64,000 nt of DNA, from positions 868,001 through 932,000 of the forward strand of contig NZ_JAELVS010000001.1 in the NCBI RefSeq assembly GCF_016427555.1. The letters are read 5' to 3'. Shown one piece after another: positions 36,782-43,469 of this stretch. The notes below the pieces were generated by a model. It was not told the origin of the DNA and did not search any database. It was given only the letters and a program-made list of their open reading frames with translations. A program made the position numbers and the translations under genes. The stretch is from Marinobacter litoralis (GTDB lineage: Bacteria > Pseudomonadota > Gammaproteobacteria > Pseudomonadales > Oleiphilaceae). How positions within the stretch are numbered: position 1 is the stretch's first letter; each line of letters opens with the position of its first letter.

Positions 36782-38143
36782 TCAGCGTTTGGCCAGATAA
36801 ATATAGATGAAGATCGTCACCAGCAGGGCAGACGACAGCGCAATGGCCCCATTCGGCGGCAACCACAAGAACACATCCAGAATGCCGGGGAAATCGTCTC
36901 TGGGCAGGTTGCGCGAAGCCGTGGTCAACGAGATAAACAGCTCCACCAGTGCCACACCCCCGATGCCGGCCAGAATCAGCTCAACGGTTTTATCCACACG
37001 GGATTTACGCGCTTCCAGCAGCCGGGCAATGCGCGAACGAATCAAATCGGTACGCTCCAGCGCGCTGCTGATGAGAGTATCCAGCTGCCAGGCTGCACAG
37101 GTGTCTTCCACGATGCGGGCCCGGTTGGCCTGCACCCCTGCACGGGCTTCTTTAAACTCCAACCGGCTGAACTCAAGGTGGTCCAGACTCACGGTAATGT
37201 TCGCCATTAACCGGTTCAGCTCCCCGTTACGGGCGCGCTTCGCGCCCAGCAAATCGGTGAGCTGTGAATAACTGGATTTCAGAATGGCGCCGTAAATAAA
37301 CAAAATGGCGTTGTAGAACTGGCAGATGGACAAACCCCGGAACCAGTCATCACGGCAGTCCTGTGGCTGGTCACTCACCACCAGAATGTTGCCGGAACCC
37401 ACATAGTGGCGCGCCTGTTTGAGATCGTCGAGGGAGCCGGCGTAAGACGCCCACTGGCGCAGCAGCTCACCCACAGGCTGATCCAGCTCATCCGGGCTGG
37501 CCACAATGCTGCGCCCGGTCCAGAGCACATGGCTGGCAGGGGCGGTGGCTTCGCGGAATTCTACATCTTTAAAAACCGTCAGCTTGTTCGGGTCCCGCAG
37601 TTGTTGCTCATCGCCCGCTTTGCTCTTGCCAAAACGTGACGAAAACTCCCGGCAATAAGTCTGAAAAGCCGGATAAATCAGCGCCCCGTAAACATCCCCT
37701 GCCGCATCCGACAGGGTGCGGTCTAACTGGCCGGTTTCAACCAGGGTTGCCAGCGTGGCCTCGTCCACCTGGATCATGACATCCAACCGCAGCAGTGCCA
37801 CCGTGTCGTCGTACAGAAACAGCTGGCACGACTCGATCTCGCCGTTCCAGTCATCACAAATGCGCGCCAGATTCTCCGAACGCTCCCGAGCGGCCGCATG
37901 ATCAATCTCGTAGCAATCAAACGGCTGGAAGAACACCGGCAAACTGTCGTGGGCCAGCGTGCCGTAACCGTTGGCCCAGGGCCAATCGAAAGGGAGAAGC
38001 GCATCCGAAGCCGGCAGCAGACGCCTGCGAGCTTCCCCCGAACCACCCTGCAACGCCTTGGCCGCGCGGTGTTCGCTGTTGGCACTGATGGGCGAGCGAA
38101 CCGGAGAAAGGGTGGCAATCCGCAGTGTGGTTTTGTGGGTCAT
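36782..38143 (-). CDS. Hypothetical membrane protein with C-terminal helix pair
   Basis: 453 residues, function unknown. A large soluble N-terminal region (FDWPWANGYGTLAHDSLPVFFQPFD near residue 50) is followed by a long helical, probably coiled region (about 290–390). Two membrane helices close the protein (TVELILAGIGGVALVELFISL and IALSSALLVTIFIYIYLAKR). This soluble–coiled–two-helix layout recalls CorA or RMD1 (DUF155) proteins, but I see no GMN motif. Start at 38143 has AAGG upstream; the longer frame has none. Confidence 0.72.
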   Translation of the reverse strand: MTHKTTLRIATLSPVRSPISANSEHRAAKALQGGSGEARRRLLPASDALLPFDWPWANGYGTLAHDSLPVFFQPFDCYEIDHAAARERSENLARICDDWNGEIESCQLFLYDDTVALLRLDVMIQVDEATLATLVETGQLDRTLSDAAGDVYGALIYPAFQTYCREFSSRFGKSKAGDEQQLRDPNKLTVFKDVEFREATAPASHVLWTGRSIVASPDELDQPVGELLRQWASYAGSLDDLKQARHYVGSGNILVVSDQPQDCRDDWFRGLSICQFYNAILFIYGAILKSSYSQLTDLLGAKRARNGELNRLMANITVSLDHLEFSRLEFKEARAGVQANRARIVEDTCAAWQLDTLISSALERTDLIRSRIARLLEARKSRVDKTVELILAGIGGVALVELFISLTTASRNLPRDDFPGILDVFLWLPPNGAIALSSALLVTIFIYIYLAKR

Positions 38144-38480
38144 TGAAGGCCTTACGGAATTTAGCTCGGGGTGGAGAGGTGATGGCTTTGGAGTATAGCG
38201 GGATTGGGTAGGGTTATGCATGGGGTGGGGCAAAGCCTCGGATGTGCCGTCGTGCATTGTGCGTTGATTGGGAAGCGGTTCTCGGAATTTTTTGGGAAAA
38301 AGCGTGACTGTTAGTAAGCTTTTGATATGGTTGCTGAAGAGGTTCTGCGCAGATCTCGTGACGGGTTAGTTCATCGGGATAGGGCGTATAACTCCGAGTA
38401 TGGTTGGCGGGGAGCCGTGTGCGGCGCCGATTTTTATTAGAAAGGACGGAGTTATACGAACGCGTTCGTATAACTAGCTG
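38144..38480. other. Gene-free interval at the left edge of the cassette cluster
   Basis: 337 bp without a supportable gene. The left 230 bp show nothing clear. The right end holds CGTATAACTCCG at 38385–38396, its exact inverse at 38447–38458, and a 26-bp perfect palindrome, ending at the G|TTATGGG boundary of the first cassette. Confidence 0.6.
38450..38475. repeat. 26-bp perfect palindrome before cassette 1
   Basis: Half-site AGTTATACGAACG is followed by its exact reverse complement with no spacer. It lies 5 bp before the cassette junction at 38480/38481. The outer part of the half-site also occurs at 38385–38393. Possible remnant of an attC or other recombination site, or a regulator operator. 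Confidence 0.6.
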
Positions 38481-38873
38481 TTATGGGTATGGGAGTATTC
38501 GTGAAAACTTATAAGTTGCTTTCAGCAGATGGAACTACAGTCATCAGTAATACGCCCGGAACTCTGGGTGGTAACTCCAAAGCCAGAATATACGGTCGCT
38601 TAGATTGCTCAGCAGCAAATGGGGCACTTGCAAAAGGCTACGCACAACACCGTGTCTTTTTTGCGAATGAGCAAGATGCTATTGGGGCCGGTTATAGGCC
38701 CTGCGGACGGTGCATGATTTCGCAGTATAAGGTATGGAAAGCTGGGCCACAGGGCAAGGAGGTTTACCCATGGAAGCCGCTGCCCAAGTGACACCCCATA
38801 ACAAGTGCAGGCACGGCGACGCCTACTACATTGCGCCTTCGGCTCCATTCCGTAGGCGCGCATGCTGCAAGCG
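38481..38873 (+). mobile_element. Integron gene cassette 1 (Ada-like gene)
   Basis: The cassette begins TTATGGG after a G (38480), and its attC begins with CCCATAAC (38795–38802), the exact complement of GTTATGGG. This matching of cassette start and R'' box is what integron excision produces. One gene plus one attC, 393 bp in all. No integrase gene is in the window. Confidence 0.8.
38501..38791 (+). CDS. Small Ada-type zinc-binding domain protein
   Basis: Encodes a 96-residue protein made of little more than the metal-binding domain seen at the N-terminus of the Ada DNA-methylation repair protein. The HRVFFANEQDAIGAGYRPCGRC stretch is split between residues 50–71. Cys36, Cys68 and Cys71, perhaps with His50, could form the zinc site. 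There is no methyltransferase or helix-turn-helix part. I prefer the GTG at 38501 (GGGAG 5 bp upstream). The ATG at 38483 is inside the cassette junction and has no ribosome site. Role unknown; alkyl-phosphotriester or DNA binding is possible. Confidence 0.78.
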   Translation: MKTYKLLSADGTTVISNTPGTLGGNSKARIYGRLDCSAANGALAKGYAQHRVFFANEQDAIGAGYRPCGRCMISQYKVWKAGPQGKEVYPWKPLPK

Positions 38874-38880
38874 TTAGTTG
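38795..38880 (+). repeat. attC recombination site of cassette 1
   Basis: Imperfect 86-bp palindrome. R'' CCCATAAC is followed by AAGTGCAGG; the right end reads GCTGCAAGC then GTTAGTTG. The arms pair through TAAC, TGCAG and GCCTAC/GTAGGC around an unpaired centre. Size and layout are those of integron attC sites. Confidence 0.78.
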
Positions 38881-40235
38881 ATGTCCATTCCCTGAAATGT
38901 TCAATTTTTAAGGTAAGTTTGATGCCAAATAGAAAGGAAATCACAGAGGTGTTTACACCACGTCAGACTGACGTAAATACTTCGATGTATGTAGACCGAC
39001 CTCAACACGAAAAGGTGTTAGCTAGGTCATTAAAAAGGAACTCTCATACATTAATATTTGGTGATAGCGGAAACGGAAAGTCTTGGCTATACAAGAAAGT
39101 TTTAAAAGATAATAAGATTCCTTTTGTGGTTGCTAACTGTGCTAATGCATCAAGATTACAGTCTATTACTCAAGAAATTTGTAATAGTATTGTTGAGCCC
39201 GGTACGGTAACAAAACTAGGGTTTAGTGAAGAGAAAGCTGCTGAAGTTAATGCATATTTTGCCAAAGGTGGGTTAAAGCATAATGGAAGCTATACACTAG
39301 CTCAAGAAGAGCCTCTACTGCGCGCGTTTAGATTATTTTCAGAATCGGTGTCAGGGAAGAAAATAGTAGTTTTAGATAACCTTGAGTCGATATTTCAAAA
39401 TAAAAAGTTGATGGATGAGCTCGCAGATATCGTTATTCTTTTGGATGATGAACGGTATTCGGAAAGCAATATAAATATTTTGATAGTTGGTGTTCCAAAT
39501 GGAGTTTTGCAGTACTTCAACGAAACCAAAAACGCCGAATCGGTTTCTAATAGAATACAAGAAATAGAGAAAGTGTCAGGATTGGATTCTGGTCAGGTTT
39601 CAGAGATTATAAAAAAAGGTTTTGATCAGTTGCATATAAATCTTACTGGACAATCTTTGATCGATCTTTCTAACCATGTATGGCATGTTACTTTGGGAAT
39701 TGCTCAAAGAGTCCATGAGTACTGTGAGTGCCTCGCGTATGAGATAGAAGACAATGATTGGAAGTATGATAAGAAATTGTTAAAAGATGCGGACGTTGCT
39801 TGGCTGAAGCAGGGTCTTCGACAAAGCTATCAGGCCATAGAATCAAACCTGAATAGTCGTGAAACCGCTGTTGCAAGAAAAAATCAGGTTATTTTTTGTA
39901 TTGCCAAAATTAGAAGTCATCAGTTTGACTCAAACGATATTGGGGCAATGATAGAGAAAGAGTTTCCGGGAACAATACCTGAAACGAACATGGGGATTGG
40001 TGCAATTCTTTCGGAGTTGGCTAAAGGAGAATTGCCATTACTAAATAGGAATAACAAAATGAACACCTATTCAGTAAAAGATCCGAGGTACTTGATGTGC
40101 ATAAGGGTTGCACTTTACAAAGATAGAGAAGCTGAAAAAGTCATAGTGAAAAAATTTATGCGATAGTACAACTAACCAGTGGCTGTTGTCGGACGCACCT
40201 GCGCTAGCGCTCCGGTACGCCGCAAAGCCAAAGCG
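38874..40235 (+). mobile_element. Integron gene cassette 2 (AAA ATPase gene)
   Basis: Begins TTAGTTG after a G (38873), and its attC starts with CAACTAAC (40169–40176), the exact complement of GTTAGTTG. So both cassettes independently pass this test. About 1.36 kb, AT-rich, unlike the surrounding chromosome. Confidence 0.8.
38922..40166 (+). CDS. Uncharacterised AAA/STAND-type ATPase cassette gene
   Basis: 414-residue ATPase of unknown role. Walker A GDSGNGKS at 47–54, Walker B VVLDN at 149–153, a sensor-1-like strand INILIVG near 184–190, then SNRIQEI followed by a helical lid and a winged-helix-like C-terminus. This resembles the ORC/ExeA-like AAA proteins. No nuclease, protease or membrane part is seen. 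Base composition is far more AT-rich than the core genes, indicating foreign origin. I start at the ATG with AAGG upstream; the open frame begins 60 bp earlier inside the attC junction. A defence role is a guess from cassette context. Confidence 0.82.
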   Translation: MPNRKEITEVFTPRQTDVNTSMYVDRPQHEKVLARSLKRNSHTLIFGDSGNGKSWLYKKVLKDNKIPFVVANCANASRLQSITQEICNSIVEPGTVTKLGFSEEKAAEVNAYFAKGGLKHNGSYTLAQEEPLLRAFRLFSESVSGKKIVVLDNLESIFQNKKLMDELADIVILLDDERYSESNINILIVGVPNGVLQYFNETKNAESVSNRIQEIEKVSGLDSGQVSEIIKKGFDQLHINLTGQSLIDLSNHVWHVTLGIAQRVHEYCECLAYEIEDNDWKYDKKLLKDADVAWLKQGLRQSYQAIESNLNSRETAVARKNQVIFCIAKIRSHQFDSNDIGAMIEKEFPGTIPETNMGIGAILSELAKGELPLLNRNNKMNTYSVKDPRYLMCIRVALYKDREAEKVIVKKFMR

Positions 40236-40242
40236 TTGAGGC
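40169..40242 (+). repeat. attC site of cassette 2, right end interrupted
   Basis: R'' CAACTAAC, left arm CAGTGGCTG, right arm AAAGCCAAAGCG and the R' GTT at 40235–40237. The arms pair through TGGCT/AGCCA and flanking bases. An IS1182-type inverted repeat begins at 40237, inside the R' box. Confidence 0.72.
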
Positions 40243-40546
40243 TGTAGAGAAACCCCAAATCGAGCTGGTTTTGGTAGCATTGAGCAAACAGACAAGGAGT
40301 CGTCGGAATGCCCCGCTTCAAGCACTACAACTACGACCAGGATGCGATGGTCGTGATCAATTACCAAGAGCAGCTCCAGCCGGGCACCTTTGAACACGCC
40401 GTTCATTATCTGATTGAGCACAAGCTGGATTTGTCGGTGTTTCACCCCAAGTACCGCAACGACGACACCGGCCGCACGACCTACGATCCAGCCATTCTTC
40501 TGAAGATCATCCTGTTCGCTTATTTTTGGGTTTTTCTACAGCCTCA
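40237..40546 (+). mobile_element. Internally deleted IS1182-family element (MITE-like)
   Basis: 310 bp bounded by inverted ends TGAGGCTGTAGA (40237–40248) and TCTACAGCCTCA (40535–40546). The similarity continues inwards (AAACCC, AAA). The left part encodes the start of an IS1182-type transposase and then jumps to the right end, so most of the gene is missing. It could move only if a full element supplies transposase. No clear target duplication is seen. Confidence 0.78.
40308..40525 (+). pseudogene. IS1182-family transposase, N-terminal fragment
   Basis: About 73 residues match the transposase N-terminus: MPRFKHYNYDQDAMVVI at the start, then FEHAVHYLIE and YDPAILLKIILFAY. After FAY the frame runs into the right inverted repeat and stops at about residue 100. 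The DDE catalytic domain is absent. Confidence 0.82.
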
Positions 40547-40602
40547 TTGCACCACACGCTCTAGATCTTGCGAGCTGAGTAAAAAAGGAATAATTTATAC
40601 TC

Positions 40603-40866
40603 ATGGATGAATTTGAGTTCGACGAAGCTAAAAGTCAGGCCAACCTTGATAAACACGGTATGGATTTCGTGGCTGCTCAAGAGCTATGGAAAGACCCGTA
40701 TCTGCTGGAAATACGTACAAAATCAGAAGGTGAGCCAAGGTTCGTGCTGATAGGCAAAATTTGCGAAAAGCATTGGTCGGCTGTCGTCACTTACAGGGAA
40801 GCTCGTATTCGGCTGATTTCAGTCAGGCGTTCTCGCAAGAAGGAGGTTGAGCTCTATGAAAGCTAA
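40603..40866 (+). CDS. brnT: BrnT-family toxin
   Basis: Ribonuclease toxin of a type II system, 87 residues. The family pattern FEFDEAKSQANLDKHGMDF (N-terminal) and the C-terminal RLISVRRSRKKEVELYE are clear. The gene overlaps brnA by 11 bp, the normal toxin-first order. It lies between the IS remnant and an attC-like site and is probably a former cassette gene. Confidence 0.9.
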   Translation: MDEFEFDEAKSQANLDKHGMDFVAAQELWKDPYLLEIRTKSEGEPRFVLIGKICEKHWSAVVTYREARIRLISVRRSRKKEVELYES

Positions 40867-41125
40867 AGATTTCGATAAAAAATTCGACGGAGGTCAGGAA
40901 GATATTGTCGAAGACCTTGATCTATCCACGGCCCGTCGTACCAACCTGGAACAAAAGCGAATTAACGTGGACTTTCCTGCTTGGGTCGTAGAGTCGTTGG
41001 ATCGTGAGGCCGCGCGCATCGGCGTTACTCGCCAATCAATCATCAAGGTGTGGCTGGTTGAGCGCCTACAAGCGGAATCTGCTAACAAGCCGCTCAATGC
41101 TGATGCCGCAGGCGATGCTCATTAG
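40856..41125 (+). CDS. brnA: BrnA-family antitoxin
   Basis: 89-residue antitoxin with the BrnA ribbon-helix-helix part at the C-terminal half (KRINVDFPAWVVESLDREAARIG, split by a turn, then TRQSIIKVWLVERL). AAGGAGG precedes the ATG at 40856. The last residues, ANKPLNADAAGDAH, are read from an attC-like site; the natural protein may have ended earlier before cassette capture. Confidence 0.88.
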   Translation: MKAKDFDKKFDGGQEDIVEDLDLSTARRTNLEQKRINVDFPAWVVESLDREAARIGVTRQSIIKVWLVERLQAESANKPLNADAAGDAH

Positions 41126-41128
41126 CGG
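41079..41128 (+). repeat. attC-like remnant after brnTA
   Basis: CTGCTAAC then AAGCCGCTCAA is a typical R''–L'' arm of attC sites, and the antitoxin tail NKPLNADAA is translated from it. The right arm is poor (CATTAGCGG may be a mutated R'). No TTAGCAG cassette start remains on the left, probably lost when the IS inserted. Confidence 0.5.
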
Positions 41129-41140
41129 AGCTAACAGCAA

Positions 41141-41280
41141 AAGCTCCTGATCGGCAAAGCTGATTTCGCCCGGGTTGGGGCACATATCGAACTGTGCGTT
41201 CAGAACTCCCTGAATTCGTCGCCAAAGCATCCATGTTGTTCGATGAAATCGTTGTAGGTTGTTATCGCAGAAAATCTAAG
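41141..41280 (+). pseudogene. Possible degraded coding remnant
   Basis: One frame reads KLLIGKADFARVGAHIEL, and after a frame change another reads RSELPEFVAKASMLFDEIV before a stop. The protein-like flavour in two joined frames suggests a broken gene, but I do not recognise a family and there is no start codon. Low confidence. Confidence 0.25.
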
Positions 41281-41309
41281 ACGAAATAAACAAGGAATGT
41301 ACAAAAATC

Positions 41310-41585
41310 ATGGCGAATAATCGCAACCAAGGCGGGCCGATAGAATCAAGGTTGATCAGTCTCTTCGCATCGTTGTTCTTCTCTATCCCAACGGCAGCAT
41401 TCGTTTGGTTCTGGGTAAACCTGGAACTGGCCGTGTATTGGGATGGTTTTCTCAGTAGTCGTTACCTCGTCACCTGTATTATCGTTTTTGCCGTGTTGGC
41501 CCTGCTGCTCCCGAAACTGTTTCCGTCAATTCTCGGGGGCATCTGGCGCGGTATCGGCAAGATCTGGAATTGGTGGGGGGTTTAG
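41310..41585 (+). CDS. Small membrane protein
   Basis: 91-residue protein with two hydrophobic segments (SLFASLFFSIPTAAFVWFWV and LVTCIIVFAVLALLLPKLF) and a Gly/Trp-rich tail ending IGKIWNWWGV. AAGGA lies 13 bp upstream. Family not recognised. Confidence 0.62.
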   Translation: MANNRNQGGPIESRLISLFASLFFSIPTAAFVWFWVNLELAVYWDGFLSSRYLVTCIIVFAVLALLLPKLFPSILGGIWRGIGKIWNWWGV

Positions 41586-41607
41586 CTCTCTTTCTGTGCA
41601 GTAACGA

Positions 41608-41638
41608 CCCGTTGGCAGCGCGCCCCTTTGCCGACGGG
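41608..41638 (+). terminator. Hairpin after the small membrane protein gene
   Basis: CCCGTTGGCA / TGCCGACGGG, a 10-bp stem with one T-G pair and an 11-nt loop. No T-tract follows, so termination is uncertain. Confidence 0.4.
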
Positions 41639-41671
41639 CCCAATTAAATTCGGGGCTTAAAAGGACTTTAA

Positions 41672-42043
41672 ATGAACTGGTATCTGGAAGTATTAAAGAA
41701 ATACGCAGTATTCAGCGGCCGGGCGAGACGAAAGGAATATTGGTTCTTCATCTTGTTCAATATCATCATCAGCCTTGTGCTTGGTGTAATCGACGGATTC
41801 ACGGGGAGCTATAACGAAGCTGCCGGATTAGGGTTGCTGGGTGGTATCTACTCGCTCGCCGTTCTAATCCCGGGATTAGCGGTTACCGTTCGTCGGCTTC
41901 ATGATACGGGGCGCAGTGGCTGGTGGTTTTGGATTGTGCTTGTGCCGGTTATCGGCGCACTTGTGCTGCTGGTGTTTATGGTTTTGGACAGCAAGCCGGG
42001 GCAAAACCAGTACGGCGCGAATCCGAAGGAGGCCGCCGCCTGA
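41672..42043 (+). CDS. DUF805 membrane protein
   Basis: 123-residue inner-membrane protein with the DUF805 signature: YAVFSGRARRKEYWFFILFN, three to four helices, VRRLHDTGRSGWWFW and a tail ending DSKPGQNQYGANP. AAAGGA precedes the ATG. Function unknown; such genes often sit in variable regions. Confidence 0.9.
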   Translation: MNWYLEVLKKYAVFSGRARRKEYWFFILFNIIISLVLGVIDGFTGSYNEAAGLGLLGGIYSLAVLIPGLAVTVRRLHDTGRSGWWFWIVLVPVIGALVLLVFMVLDSKPGQNQYGANPKEAAA

Positions 42044-42050
42044 CATAGTA

Positions 42051-42081
42051 TTCAGCGGGGGGCGTTTGTCCCTCCGCTGAA
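42051..42081 (+). terminator. Hairpin after the DUF805 gene
   Basis: TTCAGCGGGGGG pairs with TCCCTCCGCTGAA over about 12 bp. Strong stem, but followed by CAAAG rather than T residues. Confidence 0.45.
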
Positions 42082-42110
42082 CAAAGCACTTGGTGACAAG
42101 GATAGGCCCA

Positions 42111-42728
42111 ATGAAAAACAAACGATCAGTAGGTGTTCTTCTCTTCCCCGGCTTCGAACTTCTCGATGTGTTTGGCCCACTCGAGATGTATGGCCAGGCT
42201 CCGGACCATTTTGAGATTCAGTTGGTTTCAGAACGCGGCGGTGAGGTTGCCAGCGCCCAAGGGCCAAGGTCCGTCGCTGATCTGGCATTTTGCGATGCTA
42301 AGAGCTTCGACATTGTTTTGGTGCCAGGTGGCATAGGAACGCGGGCTGAAGTGTCGAACGAGGTATTGCTTCAGTGGATTCGGGATCACGCCGAAACGTC
42401 GGAATACCTAACTTCTGTGTGTACCGGCAGTGCCTTGCTGGCAAAGGCCGGAATACTGGACGGCGTGAGGGCCACCACCAACAAGAAAGCGTTTGATTGG
42501 GCCAGCTCACAAGGCGAGCAGGTTCACTGGGTAGAGGAAGCGCGCTGGGTTGAAGATGGTCGGTTTTTGACATCGTCAGGCGTGACGGCTGGCATCGATA
42601 TGACCCTGGCTCTGATTCAGAAAATGCTTGGCTCCCAATTGGCGATGGATATCGCCACTTGGACAGAGTACGAATGGCATAGCGATGCGAGTTGGGATCC
42701 GTTTGCCCGGATCTATGGGCTTGCTTAA
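42111..42728 (+). CDS. DJ-1/PfpI family protein
   Basis: 205-residue glutamine-amidotransferase-like protein. GVLLFPGFELLDVFGPLEMY at the start and the nucleophile elbow SVCTGSALLA (Cys about 104) mark the DJ-1/PfpI group, close to isonitrile hydratase or AraC-associated types without a DNA-binding domain. Start at 42111 has AAGGAT upstream. Convergent with the cation transporter gene. Confidence 0.88.
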   Translation: MKNKRSVGVLLFPGFELLDVFGPLEMYGQAPDHFEIQLVSERGGEVASAQGPRSVADLAFCDAKSFDIVLVPGGIGTRAEVSNEVLLQWIRDHAETSEYLTSVCTGSALLAKAGILDGVRATTNKKAFDWASSQGEQVHWVEEARWVEDGRFLTSSGVTAGIDMTLALIQKMLGSQLAMDIATWTEYEWHSDASWDPFARIYGLA

Positions 42729-42755
42729 TGCAAGATCGTCAGAGCCCCCGCCGGC

Positions 42756-43400
42756 TTATCTATGTTCAAGCTCCGCGGCTTCAGCGCGACCGGCGCGCCA
42801 TTCTTCGATAGCTTCACGCATAACCTGCCAGGCGGAGTGCAGGAAGAGCGCGGCAATGGCGAGACCCACAATGATATCCGGCCACAGGGTATTGGTGAGG
42901 GCAACCAGGCCGGCGGCGATGATGACGCTGGTGTTGGAGACCAAGTCGTTGCGGGAGCATAGCCAAGTGGAGCGCATGTTGAGGTCGTCTGCACGGTGGC
43001 GGTAAAGCAACGCGAAACATATGCCGTTTGCAATCAGAGCCAGAACACCAATCGCACCCATCCATTCGGCTGCGGGCACTTCCTGTAGCACCAGTTTGCG
43101 AATCGCATCGGCCACTACAACCAGCCCGAACAACAGCATAAAGCCGCCCTTGAACAAGGCTGCCCCGGCCCGTGCCTGGCGGCTTCTGTCTAATACGAAC
43201 AAGGTCAGCGCATACACCGAGGCGTCGCCAAACATGTCGAGAGAATCACCCAGTAGCGCGGTCGAGCTTGCGATCCAGCCAGCGGCGAATTCCACCACAA
43301 ACATCACCGCATTGATGGCAAAGGCAATGTAAAGCACCCGGCTTTGATTGGCCCTCAGTTGTGCCAGTTCACCGGCTTTATTTTCACAGCAGCTGTCCAC
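42756..43400 (-). CDS. Cation diffusion facilitator-like transporter
   Basis: Metal transporter of 214 residues with about six helices. The acidic metal-site helices are visible (ALLGDSLDMFGDASVYALTL and CSRNDLVSNTSVIIAAGLV). I choose GTG at 43400 because AGGAGG lies 7 bp upstream. The ATG at 43424 is only about 10 bp from the -10 box and has no ribosome site. With the GTG start the protein begins with a Cys-Cys pair (MDSCCEN) that may bind metal. Divergent from a MerR regulator, whose operator covers the promoter. Substrate metal unknown. Confidence 0.88.
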   Translation of the reverse strand: MDSCCENKAGELAQLRANQSRVLYIAFAINAVMFVVEFAAGWIASSTALLGDSLDMFGDASVYALTLFVLDRSRQARAGAALFKGGFMLLFGLVVVADAIRKLVLQEVPAAEWMGAIGVLALIANGICFALLYRHRADDLNMRSTWLCSRNDLVSNTSVIIAAGLVALTNTLWPDIIVGLAIAALFLHSAWQVMREAIEEWRAGRAEAAELEHR

Positions 43401-43433
43401 GGCGGAGCCTCCTAAAATTAGCATTTCATCGGT

Positions 43434-43464
43434 ACACTAAGGGTTATAGTAACTATAAGGTCAA
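43434..43464 (-). promoter_or_regulatory. MerR-type operator–promoter of the cation transporter
   Basis: On the minus strand TTGACC (-35, 43459–43464) and TAGTGT (-10, 43434–43439) are 19 bp apart, the stretched spacing of MerR-controlled promoters. The spacer holds the dyad TTATAGTAACTATAA (43444–43458). This predicts metal-triggered activation by the adjacent regulator. Confidence 0.8.
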
Positions 43465-43469
43465 TGATG

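Noticed and set aside
38400..38432. Group II intron domain-like fragment (GAGCCGTGTGCGG)
   Set aside because: Only a short motif matches; no domain V fold or intron boundary could be drawn.
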